A DNA stretch of 64,000 nt from Asanoa iriomotensis (GCF_016862515.1 NZ_BONC01000016.1:62001-126000); one strand, 5' to 3'. Shown: positions 46,480 through 55,865, numbered from the stretch's first letter. Translations and numbers: made by a program. Notes: generated by a model from the letters alone, not told the origin.

Positions 46480-47551
46480 GGCAACTCCGGGTGTCCAGTC
46501 AGGGCTGCCCACAAGCCAGTCTCAACAGGGTCACCAGGCATGTCAGGCTCGACGGAGGGTATCGCGCCGGTCGCTTCGACGTAACCCCTCGGCACCTGAT
46601 TTCAGATAGACCTCGATCTTGGCCCGACGTAGTCGATCATCATTCACGACCTATCCGTTCCGATCTTCATTGGGCCGCGAGCGATCGGGGCCTCGCCACT
46701 CGACGCGCCAGAGGATGGCGCGCTTACAAGCCCAGCCAGTTGGCATAGGCCCTGTTTCACTCGTCCGCGTGACTGTCGCCGCAACGGCGACCGTTGAGGG
46801 GACGGGAGGCCGGTCGTTGACAGCGGATGTGTCGACCAGGGCTGAAGACTGACCCCTGTCGCGGCAGGCGAAGCGCACGATGGCGGACAAAGGGCGGGTG
46901 CCCTCCGACCGGCCGGATGGCACCCGCCCGCCGCTCCGGGTCCGCGGGTCGTTTGCACCGTGAGACCGATGTGAAGCGGTACGAGGCTCCGTGCGGCTAC
47001 GACCCCTGCTCGCCGGTTTCGCGTCGGCGGCGATGTCGGTAGTGCTTCGGCTGATCCCGGCCGGCGTGCATCAGCTAGCTGGATAAGGGAACTCGTCATC
47101 GGGGTATTGGCCGTGTTGCATACCCCGTGCGGGTGTCGGCGACGCCTGCCTTGGCTGGACGATTCGAACCGGCGCCGCCGCAAGCGACTGGCGCCACGGC
47201 TCACCTCGGCCCGGAGAACGGCAGGCTCATACACCCGGCTCGCTCGTCGGCGGGCCTCCGCGCCGCAGGTATGAGCGCGCACAGACGGGTGCCACCTGGC
47301 TAAGAGTGTCGTACCTGCCGGTGTGATCATCGATGTCCGTCGGTCCCTACGGGTAGGCCGGCCGCAGGAGATCGTCGTGGCCCTGCTGGCGCGGACAAAG
47401 GCCTTGTCGCACGCCGGGGCGGCCGCCGCGTCGAGGTCGCGTGGCCAGGGTCGGGTCGGTGTAGCCGGCGGCGCCGCGCGTAATTTGGGCGCACTCTCGT
47501 CGACAGACTCGGATGTGGCCAACGGACATCTCGGGGCCTCGGCCAAGGCCG
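46480..47551. other. 1.07-kb stretch without a gene
   Basis: Upstream of the four-gene operon and left of R6. Long arginine-rich frames on both strands are shadows of GC-rich DNA. It contains one strong hairpin (46892-46929). The operon promoter should lie near 46480-46600 but I see no clear consensus. Confidence 0.5.
46892..46929. terminator. Strong GC hairpin, terminator-like
   Basis: Perfect 11-bp inverted repeat GGGCGGGTGCC (46892-46902) / GGCACCCGCCC (46919-46929) with a 16-nt loop. No U-run follows and no gene ends nearby, so it may be a structural or orphan terminator element. Confidence 0.4.
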
Positions 47552-47815
47552 CCTGCCATGATCCCCAACCTCACGCCGCTAACATGCGCAGGTCCGCGCG
47601 CCAACTGCCCACCCAGAACCCCCTACAGTGCGTTCAATCGCCGACGTAGACGTCCGTGACCAGGGACAACCGTCCGGACGGTGCGCAGTTGTGGGCTGTA
47701 TCCCGCCATCGAGATAGACCTGCGCGTCCATCGCGTTTCCCCAGCTCAGTGGGTACGTCTTGATGCGCTTAGGGGCGCGTCTCGGCGCGTCGGGGTGGGG
47801 CTCGAACCTGCGCAC
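47552..47815 (+). repeat. Direct repeat R6 (best symmetric copy)
   Basis: Full copy. Outer inverted pair TGCGCAGGTC (47585-47594) and GACCTGCGCG (47717-47726) spans 142 bp; inner perfect palindrome ACCGTCCGGACGGT at 47669-47682; middle pair GGGACA / TGTATCCC. Ends GGGGCTCGAACCTGCGCAC. Confidence 0.93.
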
Positions 47816-48067
47816 GACGAAATCGACAGAGCGATGGCCGCGGGCCTGCCCAGCAACCTCGACGGCCGCAATCAAGTAGGGCGCTCCATCCGTAACTGCC
47901 GAGCTCAGCATGTCCGAGATTGCCGGGACGAGGTTCTCCGGACCACGTTCACAGCATCGACAGCGCGCTGCTTGGCGAGTTGGGACCGTTCGCATCTGAC
48001 AGGGTCCGCTGCGACGCATGACCTGCCCGCCGAGTCGCGCGCACGGTCAGCTGCAGAAGAGGATGCC
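47816..48067 (+). repeat. Right flank of R6 shared with right flank of R11
   Basis: About 250 bp similar to 61176-61425, with long matches such as CATCGACAGCGCGCTGCTTG, CGCATCTGACAGGGTCCGCT and CGAGTCGCGCGCACGGTCAG. Frames in it are not conserved between the two copies, so it is not a shared gene. Confidence 0.85.
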
Positions 48068-48156
48068 TGCGAGACGAGGGAAACTACGTCGTTGGGTCGC
48101 CAGCTGTACCGGTTTCGGTGCGTCCGGGCGGAGAAGGCCCTCGACGAGTGGAGTTG

Positions 48157-49350
48157 ATGGCGGATGATGCTACCTTCCCGGCCGTGGATGACCACTTGCG
48201 AGCAGTGGACTGGCAATCGCTGCACGGCCCATACGGATCGGCCTCCGATGTTCCAGACCTGCTGCGCGCACTTCGGAATCCTGACTCGGCGGCGCGAAGG
48301 GAAGCGGAAAGAAAGCTTGAGGATCATCTCCAGCATCAGGGTTTGGTGTATGAGCCGAGCATTGCCGTCGCGCCGCACTTGATCGACCTACTCGCGAACC
48401 GGAATGTGCCGGACCGGCTGGTGGCCTACCGCCTTCTACGGACGATCGTCGACGGTGTCGAGCTGTACGAGTCGCCGAGGCGGGCGGTGGTCCCGACGCT
48501 GGACGATCTGGCGGACCAGCGCTCGGAGTGGTGGTTGGCGAGATCGCCCGAGTGGCGCAGGCACGGCGGGTACCGACGGCCAGTGACCAGCGCCTGCCAC
48601 GCGGCTGCGTACGAGGCGGTGCACGCTGGCGTCCCCACGTACCTGCGGGTTCTGCGAGATCGCGACCCGGAGCTTCGACTCGGCATGGCAGATTTGCTTG
48701 GGCGCTTCCCGCAGGATTGGTCGATCATGTCACCGGTACTGGCTCAGCAGCTCTTGGTGGAGACGGACCTGGCCGTAGCCACGGCGATGTGCATCGCGGT
48801 CGGACGTGCCGGCGAACCCTCCCAAGGGAGCATCGTGGATGCGGTGCGCCGGTGGCGTGGCAACGCCGATCGCGTCGTTCACCGGGCGGCACTGATCGGA
48901 CTGGTGCGCCTCCTTCCCGCACCCGACACCGCGCTTTTGGCAGAACTCAGCGACTGCCTGCTAGACCCGGAGCAAAAGGAGTGGCAATCACTTGCCGACA
49001 CTATGGCCAACGCGGCCGCTTGGGCTTTCAGCGGCATCACCGGGGAGTCTGTGCCGCAGCTCGCAGATCTGCTGCTCGACCGAATGCGGGTTCCAGATCC
49101 GGATCGAGCGGACTTCCTGGCACTCCGTCTGCTGCTCGGGCTGACCTTCCCCGACGGGCCACTCCCGGACGGCGCCGCGTTCACTGATCTCTCAGAGCCC
49201 CAGCAGGAGATCGTCCGCGTCGTCCTTCATTCGAACATGCTGAAGCAAGGCATGATGATCCAACGAGCGATCGGAGAGTGCAACCTTCCCAATACCGAGG
49301 AAGCTCTCGCAGCCTGGTATGCAGGACGGCGTCCGTTTCCGGACGACTGA
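48157..49350 (+). CDS. HEAT-repeat-like protein
   Basis: 397 aa from ATG 48157 (MADDATFPAVDDHLRAVD); a GTG a few codons earlier is possible. Helical pairs of HEAT type recur: VPDLLRALRNPDSAARREAE, APHLIDLLANRNVPDRLVAY, VPTYLRVLRDRDPELRLGMA. Such scaffolds bind proteins or nucleic acids; many actinomycete copies sit beside toxin-immunity genes. The first gene after R6's duplicated flank, followed by a DUF4240-like gene 165 bp downstream. Confidence 0.7.
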   Translation: MADDATFPAVDDHLRAVDWQSLHGPYGSASDVPDLLRALRNPDSAARREAERKLEDHLQHQGLVYEPSIAVAPHLIDLLANRNVPDRLVAYRLLRTIVDGVELYESPRRAVVPTLDDLADQRSEWWLARSPEWRRHGGYRRPVTSACHAAAYEAVHAGVPTYLRVLRDRDPELRLGMADLLGRFPQDWSIMSPVLAQQLLVETDLAVATAMCIAVGRAGEPSQGSIVDAVRRWRGNADRVVHRAALIGLVRLLPAPDTALLAELSDCLLDPEQKEWQSLADTMANAAAWAFSGITGESVPQLADLLLDRMRVPDPDRADFLALRLLLGLTFPDGPLPDGAAFTDLSEPQQEIVRVVLHSNMLKQGMMIQRAIGECNLPNTEEALAAWYAGRRPFPDD

Positions 49351-49514
49351 GTCAAGGCGGCGCCATCCTTGTATGCCTCCTGTCGGACATCTTCGCTCAA
49401 TCCAGCCGGAGTGGGACGGGTCCACAACGGACAGGGCTGCACGGCGTCGCACGCACGCTTGACCCGACCTGTAAGCGGCAAAAGCGTGCGTGTATGCGGC
49501 GTTACGATCATCGG

Positions 49515-49955
49515 GTGAATGCCGAGGACCGGTTGTGGTCGATGATCGAAGCGGCTTGGGCACGGCTCGGCTCGCAGGCGGCAGCAGACCGAACCGCGTT
49601 GATCCGGCGCACCCCGGATCCCGACGAGGATCCCGACTACGCTGCCGTTGAGCGATGGCTGGACCCGCTCCTGGACCTGCTCTGCGGCGACTGCGACACG
49701 TTGTCGGACGAGCAACTGCGGGACCTGGACCAGATGCTTGAACTCAAGCTCGCAGACCTCGACCGCCCCGAGATTCACGAGGTGGTCGAAGGCTCGTACG
49801 ATGGCTTTCTGTACCGTCGGGGGTTCATCGTGGCGCTCGGGCGCGAGTTCCACGCTGCCGTCCTCGCCGATGCGGAGATGGCGGTGTACGACGCCGAGTG
49901 CGCCGAACTCTGTTTCCTGTTTAACCAGGTGCTCGATGAACGGTTGGCCCGGTAA
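49515..49955 (+). CDS. DUF4240-like protein
   Basis: 146 aa from GTG 49515 (VNAEDRLWSMIEAAWARLG). LRDLDQMLELKLADLDRPEI and GSYDGFLYRRGFIVALGREF match the DUF4240 pattern of helical proteins often found as polymorphic-toxin immunity or orphan genes. An upstream frame is open to 49278 but has no RBS. Function unknown. Confidence 0.6.
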   Translation: MNAEDRLWSMIEAAWARLGSQAAADRTALIRRTPDPDEDPDYAAVERWLDPLLDLLCGDCDTLSDEQLRDLDQMLELKLADLDRPEIHEVVEGSYDGFLYRRGFIVALGREFHAAVLADAEMAVYDAECAELCFLFNQVLDERLAR

Positions 49956-49984
49956 GTATCAGTGCGGCACCCTTCTCCGGCGAG

Positions 49985-50200
49985 CAACCGGTCCAGGGCC
50001 GAGCCGTCCAGTGTGGACAGCAGTCGCTACGCGGGCGGGTCGGACGCGACCGGCCCGAACAGCGCCGCCTGAACCCGCAGGACGGCCAGGTCCGAGATCG
50101 CCTCACCGCCGTGGGCGAGCATGACCGCCAGATCGGCCGCGACCCCAGCGCAGGCATGCTTCCTCTGCCCCCTGCTGGTGACCGTCGAGACGCCCTCAAT
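49985..50200 (-). pseudogene. IS1380-family transposase remnant
   Basis: Minus-strand pieces AADLAVMLAHGGEAISDLAV, LRVQAALFGPVASD and, after a frameshift, LLSTLDGSALDRLLAGEG match the N-terminal part of IS1380-type transposases (DLAVMLAxGGxxxxDLAxLRxQxxLFGPVASDxT). The DDE core is gone. Directly left of R7. Confidence 0.65.
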
Positions 50201-50203
50201 TCG

Positions 50204-50251
50204 GCAGAAGCGGATGCTGTCGTCTGAGGGCACCGACCCCACCCAGGCCGC
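50204..50251 (+). repeat. Left flank of R7 shared with left flank of R11
   Basis: CAGAAGCGGATGCTGTCGTC and GAGGGCACCGACC are repeated at 60866-60910; a shorter match (ACAGAAGCGGATGC) precedes R12 near 62677. This extends the repeat unit leftward by about 50 bp in these copies. Confidence 0.8.
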
Positions 50252-50513
50252 CGGCCATGATCGACACCTCACCCCGCCCACGTGCGCAGGTACCTACACC
50301 GCTTGCCCAGCCCGACGAACCCAGCGCTGCGGTCATTCCCCCACGTACACGTCCGTGACCAGGGACAACCGCCCGGACGGTGCGCAGTTGTGGGCTGTAT
50401 CCCGCCGCCGAGATAGACCTGCGCGTTCGACGCTATTTGTGCAGGTCAGAAGGCTCGCCTCGGTGCGCTTGGGGGCGCGTTTCGGCCGTCGAGGTGGGGT
50501 TCGAACCTGCGCA
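50252..50513 (+). repeat. Direct repeat R7
   Basis: Full copy of the GCCGAGATAG subtype. Contains the local hairpin GACCTGCGC (50416-50424) / GTGCAGGTC (50439-50447) also seen in R2. Ends GGGGTTCGAACCTGCGCA. Confidence 0.92.
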
Positions 50514-50701
50514 TGACTACTCGACACCCCAGATACCTGTGCCAGGGAGGTTTACGCAGTTCAGAGCACCGGAGCGCAATGCGGTTCGGAGCGCGTTCCG
50601 CGGCTTTTGTGTGGCGGCCCGGTTCACGATCATCTTGTGGTGCTCGTAGGACCGCCTGACGCCACTGTGGATTCCATCGCGGGTTCTCGGATGGGTGATC
50701 G
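50514..50701 (+). repeat. Right flank of R7 shared with right flank of R4
   Basis: Diverged copy of 40040-40228 (see that entry). The next gene starts five bases after the end of similarity. Confidence 0.7.
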
Positions 50702-50705
50702 GTGG

Positions 50706-51149
50706 ATGGACGCGACGAGCCCAGGTCACCACGATGGGCAGGTGACCGCGAAACAACGCTGGGTGATCATCGCCGTGTGTGGAGGAGCCGCCGCGGTGCT
50801 CGCGGCCGTCGCGCTGATCGTCGGCTTGCAGGGCATCGAGGTGCTGTCTTGGTTGGCCGGGATAGCGTCGCTGATCGCCGCGCTCCTCGGACCGGTTTTA
50901 GCCCGCCGCAGCCCAAGCACCGACAAGGCAGAACCGCCCCAACGCGACGCCCCGCGCTCGACCAACCAGCCGGCCTCGCACAGCTCCACACCAACCGAAG
51001 CAGTGTCGGCCGCCCCCGCGTCTGCCGACACCGCATCGGCCCCCGACCGTGGCCCGATCGATGTCCGGCACGCCCAAGGCGTGCAGATCAACCTCGGCAA
51101 CGGCGGCAACACCCAACACTTGTTTGGCGAGCGCCGTCCATCGCGCTGA
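50706..51149 (+). CDS. Small membrane protein with Asn-rich NTQ tail, 3' end rewritten
   Basis: 147 aa from ATG 50706. Two membrane helices (WVIIAVCGGAAAVLAAVALI and VLSWLAGIASLIAALLGPVL), a Pro/Ser/Ala linker, then RHAQGVQINLGNGGNTQHLF, like the GVQxGxxNTQxNxF tail of actinomycete NACHT- or caspase-associated proteins. The last about ten codons run antisense into the HNH remnant at 51119, so the true C-terminus was probably replaced. Confidence 0.6.
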   Translation: MDATSPGHHDGQVTAKQRWVIIAVCGGAAAVLAAVALIVGLQGIEVLSWLAGIASLIAALLGPVLARRSPSTDKAEPPQRDAPRSTNQPASHSSTPTEAVSAAPASADTASAPDRGPIDVRHAQGVQINLGNGGNTQHLFGERRPSR

Positions 51150-51265
51150 TGCTGGCGCAGGCTCGCCAACTTCGCCAGGGCCTCGTCACGGCTAGCACCG
51201 ACGCTCTCGCCCACGCGCTGATTCTCACAACTGCCGCTGGGGTGCGCTGCCTTGATGGCGACGAC
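51119..51265 (-). pseudogene. Inverted copy of the 5' end of the HNH endonuclease gene
   Basis: On the minus strand GASRDEALAKLASLRQHQRD and GRRSPNK match residues about 6-35 of the HNH protein at 22808 (GAGRDEALARLARLRQHQRD). DNA similarity also covers about 40 bp before its GTG. The match ends abruptly at 51119 inside the membrane-protein gene, marking a recombination junction. Confidence 0.8.
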
Positions 51266-51464
51266 GGGTACGAATACTCCCACGCTGTGGCGAGCCGGTT
51301 GGCGCGAGAGTCAACCCTGCGTGCAGGACCTTGTGCGCGCCGGGCTTCTCGTCGCCGGAGGAGTGCCGATAGAGAGGGCACGTGGATGAGCCGGGTCCGG
51401 CAGGCCAGCGACACGAACTGCCCCGACGCCCGCGATCGAGCACTCATCGGCCGCGGACCGCGCG

Positions 51465-52049
51465 TCACCTCTGCTGGACTCCGAGCCAAGAACGCAGCAT
51501 GAAACCAGTGGTGAGTGCCGCGAGAGCGTTCCGTTGCAGAACGCGATCCATGGCGAAGACATAGACCTCCTTGTTGTCTCCCTCGAAGCCACGCTGTTCC
51601 TTGAAATCCTCGCGGAGCTTCGACGATCCGACTTCCTGTATGAGGTCGGACGTCCGCCGGCGCAGAGCGTTATCAGACTCCGAGTGCCCGTAGTGATACA
51701 GCGTCTTGCGGTGGTCGTTGAGGATGCGCAGGTTGTCAAGCAAGTCTGGAGGCATTTGCTCGTGGTGCTCGCAGTACGCGACAAGGGCACCGAGCCCCCA
51801 GCGTTGCGACCCAGCGGGGGCGAAGCCGGACGCCTGAACCATGGCTGCGAGGTCCCGTTCGCAACTCGCATGTACACAAAAGATCGTGCCTGCATCCGCA
51901 GTATTGATATAGCAGCGAATCGCGTCAGACAGCAGGTACGTGTCCTCAAAGTCAACCGTCAAGCCAAGGCCCACTGGGGAGTCCATCACGTTCATTGCGG
52001 CCCTGACGTCGGCGCGACGCTTGTCCTGCTCGGTCTGAGGAGCATCCAT
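51465..52049 (-). CDS. Hypothetical protein with HEPN-like RxxxxH motif
   Basis: 194 aa from ATG 52049, with GGAGG at good spacing. Helical. LLDNLRILNDHRKTLYHYGH contains R-K-T-L-Y-H, fitting the RX4H signature of HEPN ribonucleases, and VDFEDTYLLSDAIRCYIN precedes it. HEPN proteins cut RNA in toxin-antitoxin or abortive-infection systems. No antitoxin (for example MNT) lies next to it. The fold call is tentative. Confidence 0.5.
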   Translation of the reverse strand: MDAPQTEQDKRRADVRAAMNVMDSPVGLGLTVDFEDTYLLSDAIRCYINTADAGTIFCVHASCERDLAAMVQASGFAPAGSQRWGLGALVAYCEHHEQMPPDLLDNLRILNDHRKTLYHYGHSESDNALRRRTSDLIQEVGSSKLREDFKEQRGFEGDNKEVYVFAMDRVLQRNALAALTTGFMLRSWLGVQQR

Positions 52050-52148
52050 CGTGCCCTCCTTCCGTCCGGTAGCTGAGGTCATTGTGTCCGGCTGTCCATT
52101 GCCGAGGGACTGGCGATCGTACGCGTGCCGAGCTCCAGTTGCAGCGAG

Positions 52149-52500
52149 CTAACCACCAAACGGGCGCGCAGCCCCCAGCCAGCGGCCCCGCAACCGCGCC
52201 TCTGTGTCGTAGGGGCCGCGGAGCACATCGGCCAAGGCACCGTCGACCGCAACTGACGACGACATCGACGGCAGCCCGGGCAATACCAGCGCGCCGGCCA
52301 GCGCACGCAGCGCGTCGAGGGTCGGGGCCACGTTGCGTAACCGCGTCGGGGGTCGCCGAGGCGTCGGACGAGAGCCTGTGCGTCGCCTGGAACCGGACGA
52401 GCGCCTTCCCCAGCCCCGCCGGGTCCTCAGCGGCGGCCTCAAAGCGACGGATCGCGTCGATCTCGATGCCTGGGCAGCCTAAGCCCGCAGTTAAGGCACC
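52149..52500 (-). pseudogene. Frameshifted hypothetical gene
   Basis: One frame reads CPGIEIDAIRRFEAAAEDPA, GLGKALVRFQATHRLSSD; a second continues RNVAPTLDALRALAGALVLP and ADVLRGPYDTEARLRGRWLG to the stop at 52149. The switch is near 52345. No start is visible. Function unknown. Confidence 0.45.
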
Positions 52501-52534
52501 GGCAGCACCGCTAGCTGGGTAAACGCCACGACGC

Positions 52535-52657
52535 GGTCACGATCGCCAGGTCAGCGTTGATCGGATCCCGTTCCCATGCTTGGCGTGACCCCCCGAGGGG
52601 CTCGAATCTGCGAATGATCGCACCCAAGGGGCCGGGTCCAGACGGGTGCGATGCAAC
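52535..52657 (+). repeat. Left flank of R8 shared with left flank of R10
   Basis: Similar to 57940-58052: AGGTCAGCG, GTTCCC, GCGTG, CCGCACCCAAG-like and GTCCAG blocks in the same order. It includes GGGGCTCGAATCTGCGAATG, a diverged form of the repeat's right end, so it may be the remains of an adjacent older repeat copy. Confidence 0.7.
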
Positions 52658-52922
52658 CATGATCCACCCCACGCCGCCCACATGCGCAGGTCCCCGCACC
52701 AGCTGGCGCCTCAGCAACCCCTTCGGCGTGGTCAATCGCCGACGTAGACGTCCGTGACCAGGGATAACCGCCCGGTGGGTGCGCAGTTGTGGGATGTATC
52801 CCGCCGTCGAGATCAACCTGCGCCTCGGCGGTGTCCGCCCAGCTCAGGACCTGTGCCTCGGCGCGTCTGGGGCCGCGTTTCGGGTCGTGAAGCCGCGTCT
52901 AGGTTGGGGCATGAACCTGCGC
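52658..52922 (+). repeat. Direct repeat R8
   Basis: Most diverged full copy: CGTCCGTGACCAGGGATAAC, CCCGGTGGGTGCGCAGTTG, GTCGAGATCAACCTGCGCC, ending GGGGCATGAACCTGCGC. Left arm CATGCGCAGGTCCCC intact. Confidence 0.9.
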
Positions 52923-52971
52923 TCGATCCACTCACCAGGATGAGCTTGACTCGCTTTCCCGGACACCTTGA

Positions 52972-53478
52972 TCATCCCCCGGTCGTTTGGACAGGGATGT
53001 GAAGAGTCGGCTGCCGCGCAGGTGGGTCGTTCTCGAACTCTAATGGGAGTTTGCCAGCCGAGGGCGGAGTGTCGCCGGCGGCGGTTGTGGAAGCCCTCGG
53101 TGCACTCGAAGATCGCGTTCGCGAGCTCGACCCGGGTGTTCCGGCGGCGCCGGTTGAGCAGCTCCGTTTGCATGCGGGCCCAGAACGACACCGCGACAGT
53201 GTTGTCGTACGGATCGCCGACGCTGCCGACGGAAGGCAGCAGACCGGCTCGGCGGGCGCGTTCAGTGAAGGTCCACGACGTGAATTGGGTGCCGTGGTCG
53301 CCGTAGATGATGCCGCCTGCGACGGCTCCTCGGGTGTCGATGGCCATGCCGAGGCGTTGGTGGCCAGGTCGACCCGCTGGCTGGAGTCGATGGCCCAGCT
53401 CGTCGAGGGCGGGCCGGTGCTCATCGCAGCGATTTGTGGATGTCCGGAAGGGCGCGGCGACGAGCAATGTGCGCGCAT
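52972..53478 (-). pseudogene. IS3-family transposase (OrfB) remnant
   Basis: Minus-strand pieces YGDHGTQFTSWTFTERARRA, LLPSVGSVGDPYDN, ARMQTELLNRRRRNTRVELA, FHNRRRRHSALGWQTP and EFENDPPARQ match the DDE C-terminal half of IS3 OrfB. Frames change at least twice and the N-terminal half is missing. Lies between R8 and a nuclease-like gene. Confidence 0.8.
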
Positions 53479-54150
53479 TTAATCCTCTGCGGCTACCTCT
53501 AAGATAAGCAATCTGAAGGTGCCACGCAATCCCGGAAGCGCTGTGTAGTCCACCCATGCGCAGGTGTATTCCTGCCGCAGGTTTAGGTCAGCCTCGCGAC
53601 CTCTCTTCGTACCGGCTCCAGTCAGGGGACCCCAGGCCCGTGCTCCGGTGAGGGTGTTGCCTTGATAGAGGCGAAATGCCTGCGCGTTGGTTTCCCGGAT
53701 GAGAGCTGGTTTGTTCCAGTAGCTTGGATCGTTGGTTAAGACAAGCACCAAGCCACTCCAGCCAGGCCGTTCGGCCACGACCCGCTCTACTCTCGTAAGG
53801 TCCTTGACCACGTCATAGGCGCGGATGTCTTGGGCACCTTGGTTCTTCAGCTCAAGCCGTTCACCGTTGTACTCGCCGAGCCAGTTGGCGGTGAGATATT
53901 TCAACTCGACGGCGGTGCATCGGCTTCCGTCGGCCGCGGCCACAAGGAGGTCGAGGCGGAGCCCAGGCACCGGACGCGTTTCCAAGCGGATCTGCAGGGT
54001 GGGGTCGATCTCCTGCGCGCTCCATGCAAAAGCGTGTTGAAGATCGGCTTCGGAGTGGAACACAGGACGCTGCCTTCTCAGACGATCGACCACCATGTCC
54101 ACCCCAACTGAACCAGCAAGCAGCACCAGAACCCCCCAGAGGTCAACCAC
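53479..54150 (-). CDS. PD-(D/E)XK nuclease-like protein with N-terminal membrane segment
   Basis: 223 aa. A hydrophobic start (LWGVLVLLAGSVGVDMVV) may be a membrane anchor or come from an over-long start; a GTG/ATG near MVVDRLRRQRPVFHSEADLQ is possible. The core PVPGLRLDLLVAAADGSR then CTAVELKYLTANW gives D / E-x-K of the nuclease fold. Adjacent to the IS3 remnant, so the region has been rearranged. Function inferred. Confidence 0.55.
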   Translation of the reverse strand: MVDLWGVLVLLAGSVGVDMVVDRLRRQRPVFHSEADLQHAFAWSAQEIDPTLQIRLETRPVPGLRLDLLVAAADGSRCTAVELKYLTANWLGEYNGERLELKNQGAQDIRAYDVVKDLTRVERVVAERPGWSGLVLVLTNDPSYWNKPALIRETNAQAFRLYQGNTLTGARAWGPLTGAGTKRGREADLNLRQEYTCAWVDYTALPGLRGTFRLLILEVAAED

Positions 54151-54751
54151 GCCATGCCACGGCCAAGCCTCGCTGAAGTCCTGCGGTACCTCAAGAGCAC
54201 TCTTCAGAACGCGTGATCATCCACTGTGGTCGGCCACTGGTGTGAATACGGATGACCTCTGCCCCCCGGGCGTGGATAACCCGGATTGTGTGGAGCGAAG
54301 AGATAAACGAGGGGCAGCCACCCCACCGTCAGGCTATGACGGGCCGCGATGATCAACTCGCCGAGCTGGTGGGCGCGGCAGCAACAACGAGTCAGGCGCA
54401 TATGAGGTCACCGACCTCAAAGCGGAGTAAACAGGCGGTGCGGTGCCCAAGGGTCAGCAACCCCAATACTTCGCCTCGCGGCCCGCCGTTGCGACACCGC
54501 GCGAGCGCCGGCTCGAACAGGTGGGGCCAACTCACCTGACGACACCCAGCGACTCGTGCCGGGGTCGCGCGGACCGTTGCGGCGGCGGCGTTTGGGTCGC
54601 GGAGGCTCGGTTTCGTCGCGGGGGGCTTGGGGAAGCCCCTACGGCCCCCTCGACACGACGGGGATCGCCCCGATGTGCGCAGAGCGCGATTACCCGAGTC
54701 TGGTGTCAGGTCGAACACCTGGTTCGACGCCTGGATGTGAGGAGTTGCTCG
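54151..54751. other. Gap without a supported gene
   Basis: 600 bp with only shadow-like frames. It should contain the promoter of the secreted protein at 54752. Confidence 0.45.
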
Positions 54752-55129
54752 ATGCGCAAGCTCATCGTGCGGGTGCTGTTCCCCGTACTTGTCGCGGTCG
54801 GTGCCGCCCTGACCGTGTCCACACCGGCCCACGCTGCAAAGCCGATTCCTCTGGACTACATGTCCGCAAGCGAGGTGGCGTCCCTGTGTGACCAACTCGG
54901 CGGACGCTTCGATGTCGTCGGCGACGACTACTGGTGCGTTCTTTCCACTGGGACGGTCCTGATCTGTTATGCGAGCATCAAACAGTGCGTATGGCACACC
55001 GAGTCGGCTCCGTGGACCACCTCGCGGGACAGTGCTGTGCAGGGCGACCTGGTGCTGCGGGACCCACCGTCGACCTGGCGGGCTGTCGATGAGGCTACCT
55101 ACATCCGTTCTGTGCTCAGCAGGATCTGA
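54752..55129 (+). CDS. Secreted hypothetical protein
   Basis: 125 aa from ATG 54752 with GAGGAG upstream. Clear Sec signal: MRKLIVRVLFPVLVAVGAAL, then TVSTPAHAAK with likely cleavage after AHA. The mature part (about 98 aa) has four cysteines (ASLCDQLGG, YWCVLS, ICYASIKQCVW), probably two disulfides. Similar small exported proteins are common in actinomycetes; function unknown. Confidence 0.7.
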   Translation: MRKLIVRVLFPVLVAVGAALTVSTPAHAAKPIPLDYMSASEVASLCDQLGGRFDVVGDDYWCVLSTGTVLICYASIKQCVWHTESAPWTTSRDSAVQGDLVLRDPPSTWRAVDEATYIRSVLSRI

Positions 55130-55160
55130 GCGAGTTGAGGCCTCAGGGTTCGTCCGGGCC

Positions 55161-55400
55161 TCAACTCGGTGCGTGGCGCTGCCACGGGTTGGCCGCTTCG
55201 AGCTGTGCCGCTGCCCCGAGCAACAGCTCCTCGGCACCGGGCGGGCCGACCCAGCTGCACCGCGACGGGCAGGTCGTCGGGGCGGATGCCGATGGGCACG
55301 GCGATTGCGGGTAGGCCGGCGATGTTCCACGGTGCGGCGAAGGGCGCGAACCGTACGCAGGCGGTGATGTTCGACCGCCAGGGCAGCCTCGACCAGTCCT
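55161..55400 (-). pseudogene. Amidase C-terminal remnant
   Basis: Minus-strand RFAPFAAPWNIAGLPAIAVP and GIRPDDLPVAVQL, then in the next frame VGPPGAEELLLGAAAQLEAA and NPWQRHAPS to a stop at 55161: the characteristic end of amidase-signature enzymes. The frameshift is at about 55255, and the catalytic Ser-Ser-Lys part is absent. Confidence 0.75.
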
Positions 55401-55409
55401 GGCTCCATG

Positions 55410-55865
55410 TGCTTCTCGGCGTCCAGGTCGACAGTCCGTGGCTGGTGCTCTGCCCTGCGGTGCACCGGGGCTTCCGGGCGGTGCTCGACGGCATCGTCAG
55501 CAACTTCGACCTGCACGCTCTTGCTCGCCGGGGCGCTCGTCGACCACGGGTTGCCAGGCACCGCGAACCCGCCCGAGCTGCTGGCGTACCTACGCGGCGA
55601 GGCCGACGCACCGTCGCGCGACTACGTCCAGGGAAGCTGGAACCTGTACGACTACCGGGCCGCCACCTTCGACCTGTCCACCGAGGTTCCGCCGCTCGAC
55701 GTCTGGGTCTCGGGCGAGGGCGCCCCACGCGACGTGCGTCCCGTCGAAGGGGTACGCACGTTGCTGGTCGGGCCGGCGTCGATCGAGCGAACGTGGAGCG
55801 CCGAGCGCACGTTCAGCGCGCTGCCGTCGAGCGTACGCATCAGCTCAGAGCTCGCCCGCGATTAG
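55410..55865 (+). pseudogene. Frameshifted, N-truncated conserved hypothetical gene
   Basis: One frame gives VQVDSPWLVLCPAVHRGFRA and VLDGIVSNFDLHALL, the next continues AGALVDHGLPGTANPPELLA, VQGSWNLYDYRAATFDLS, VRTLLVGPASIERTWSAERT. The switch is near 55520. Family unknown; the conserved look of both parts implies a once-functional protein. Confidence 0.5.

Noticed and set aside
46644-47546. 300-codon minus-strand ORF in the gap before R6
   Set aside because: Arginine- and proline-rich shadow composition, no start signal and no domain.
54392-55561. 389-codon minus-strand ORF
   Set aside because: It overlaps the secreted-protein gene antisense and is mostly shadow; only the amidase-like piece inside it, in other frames, looks real.
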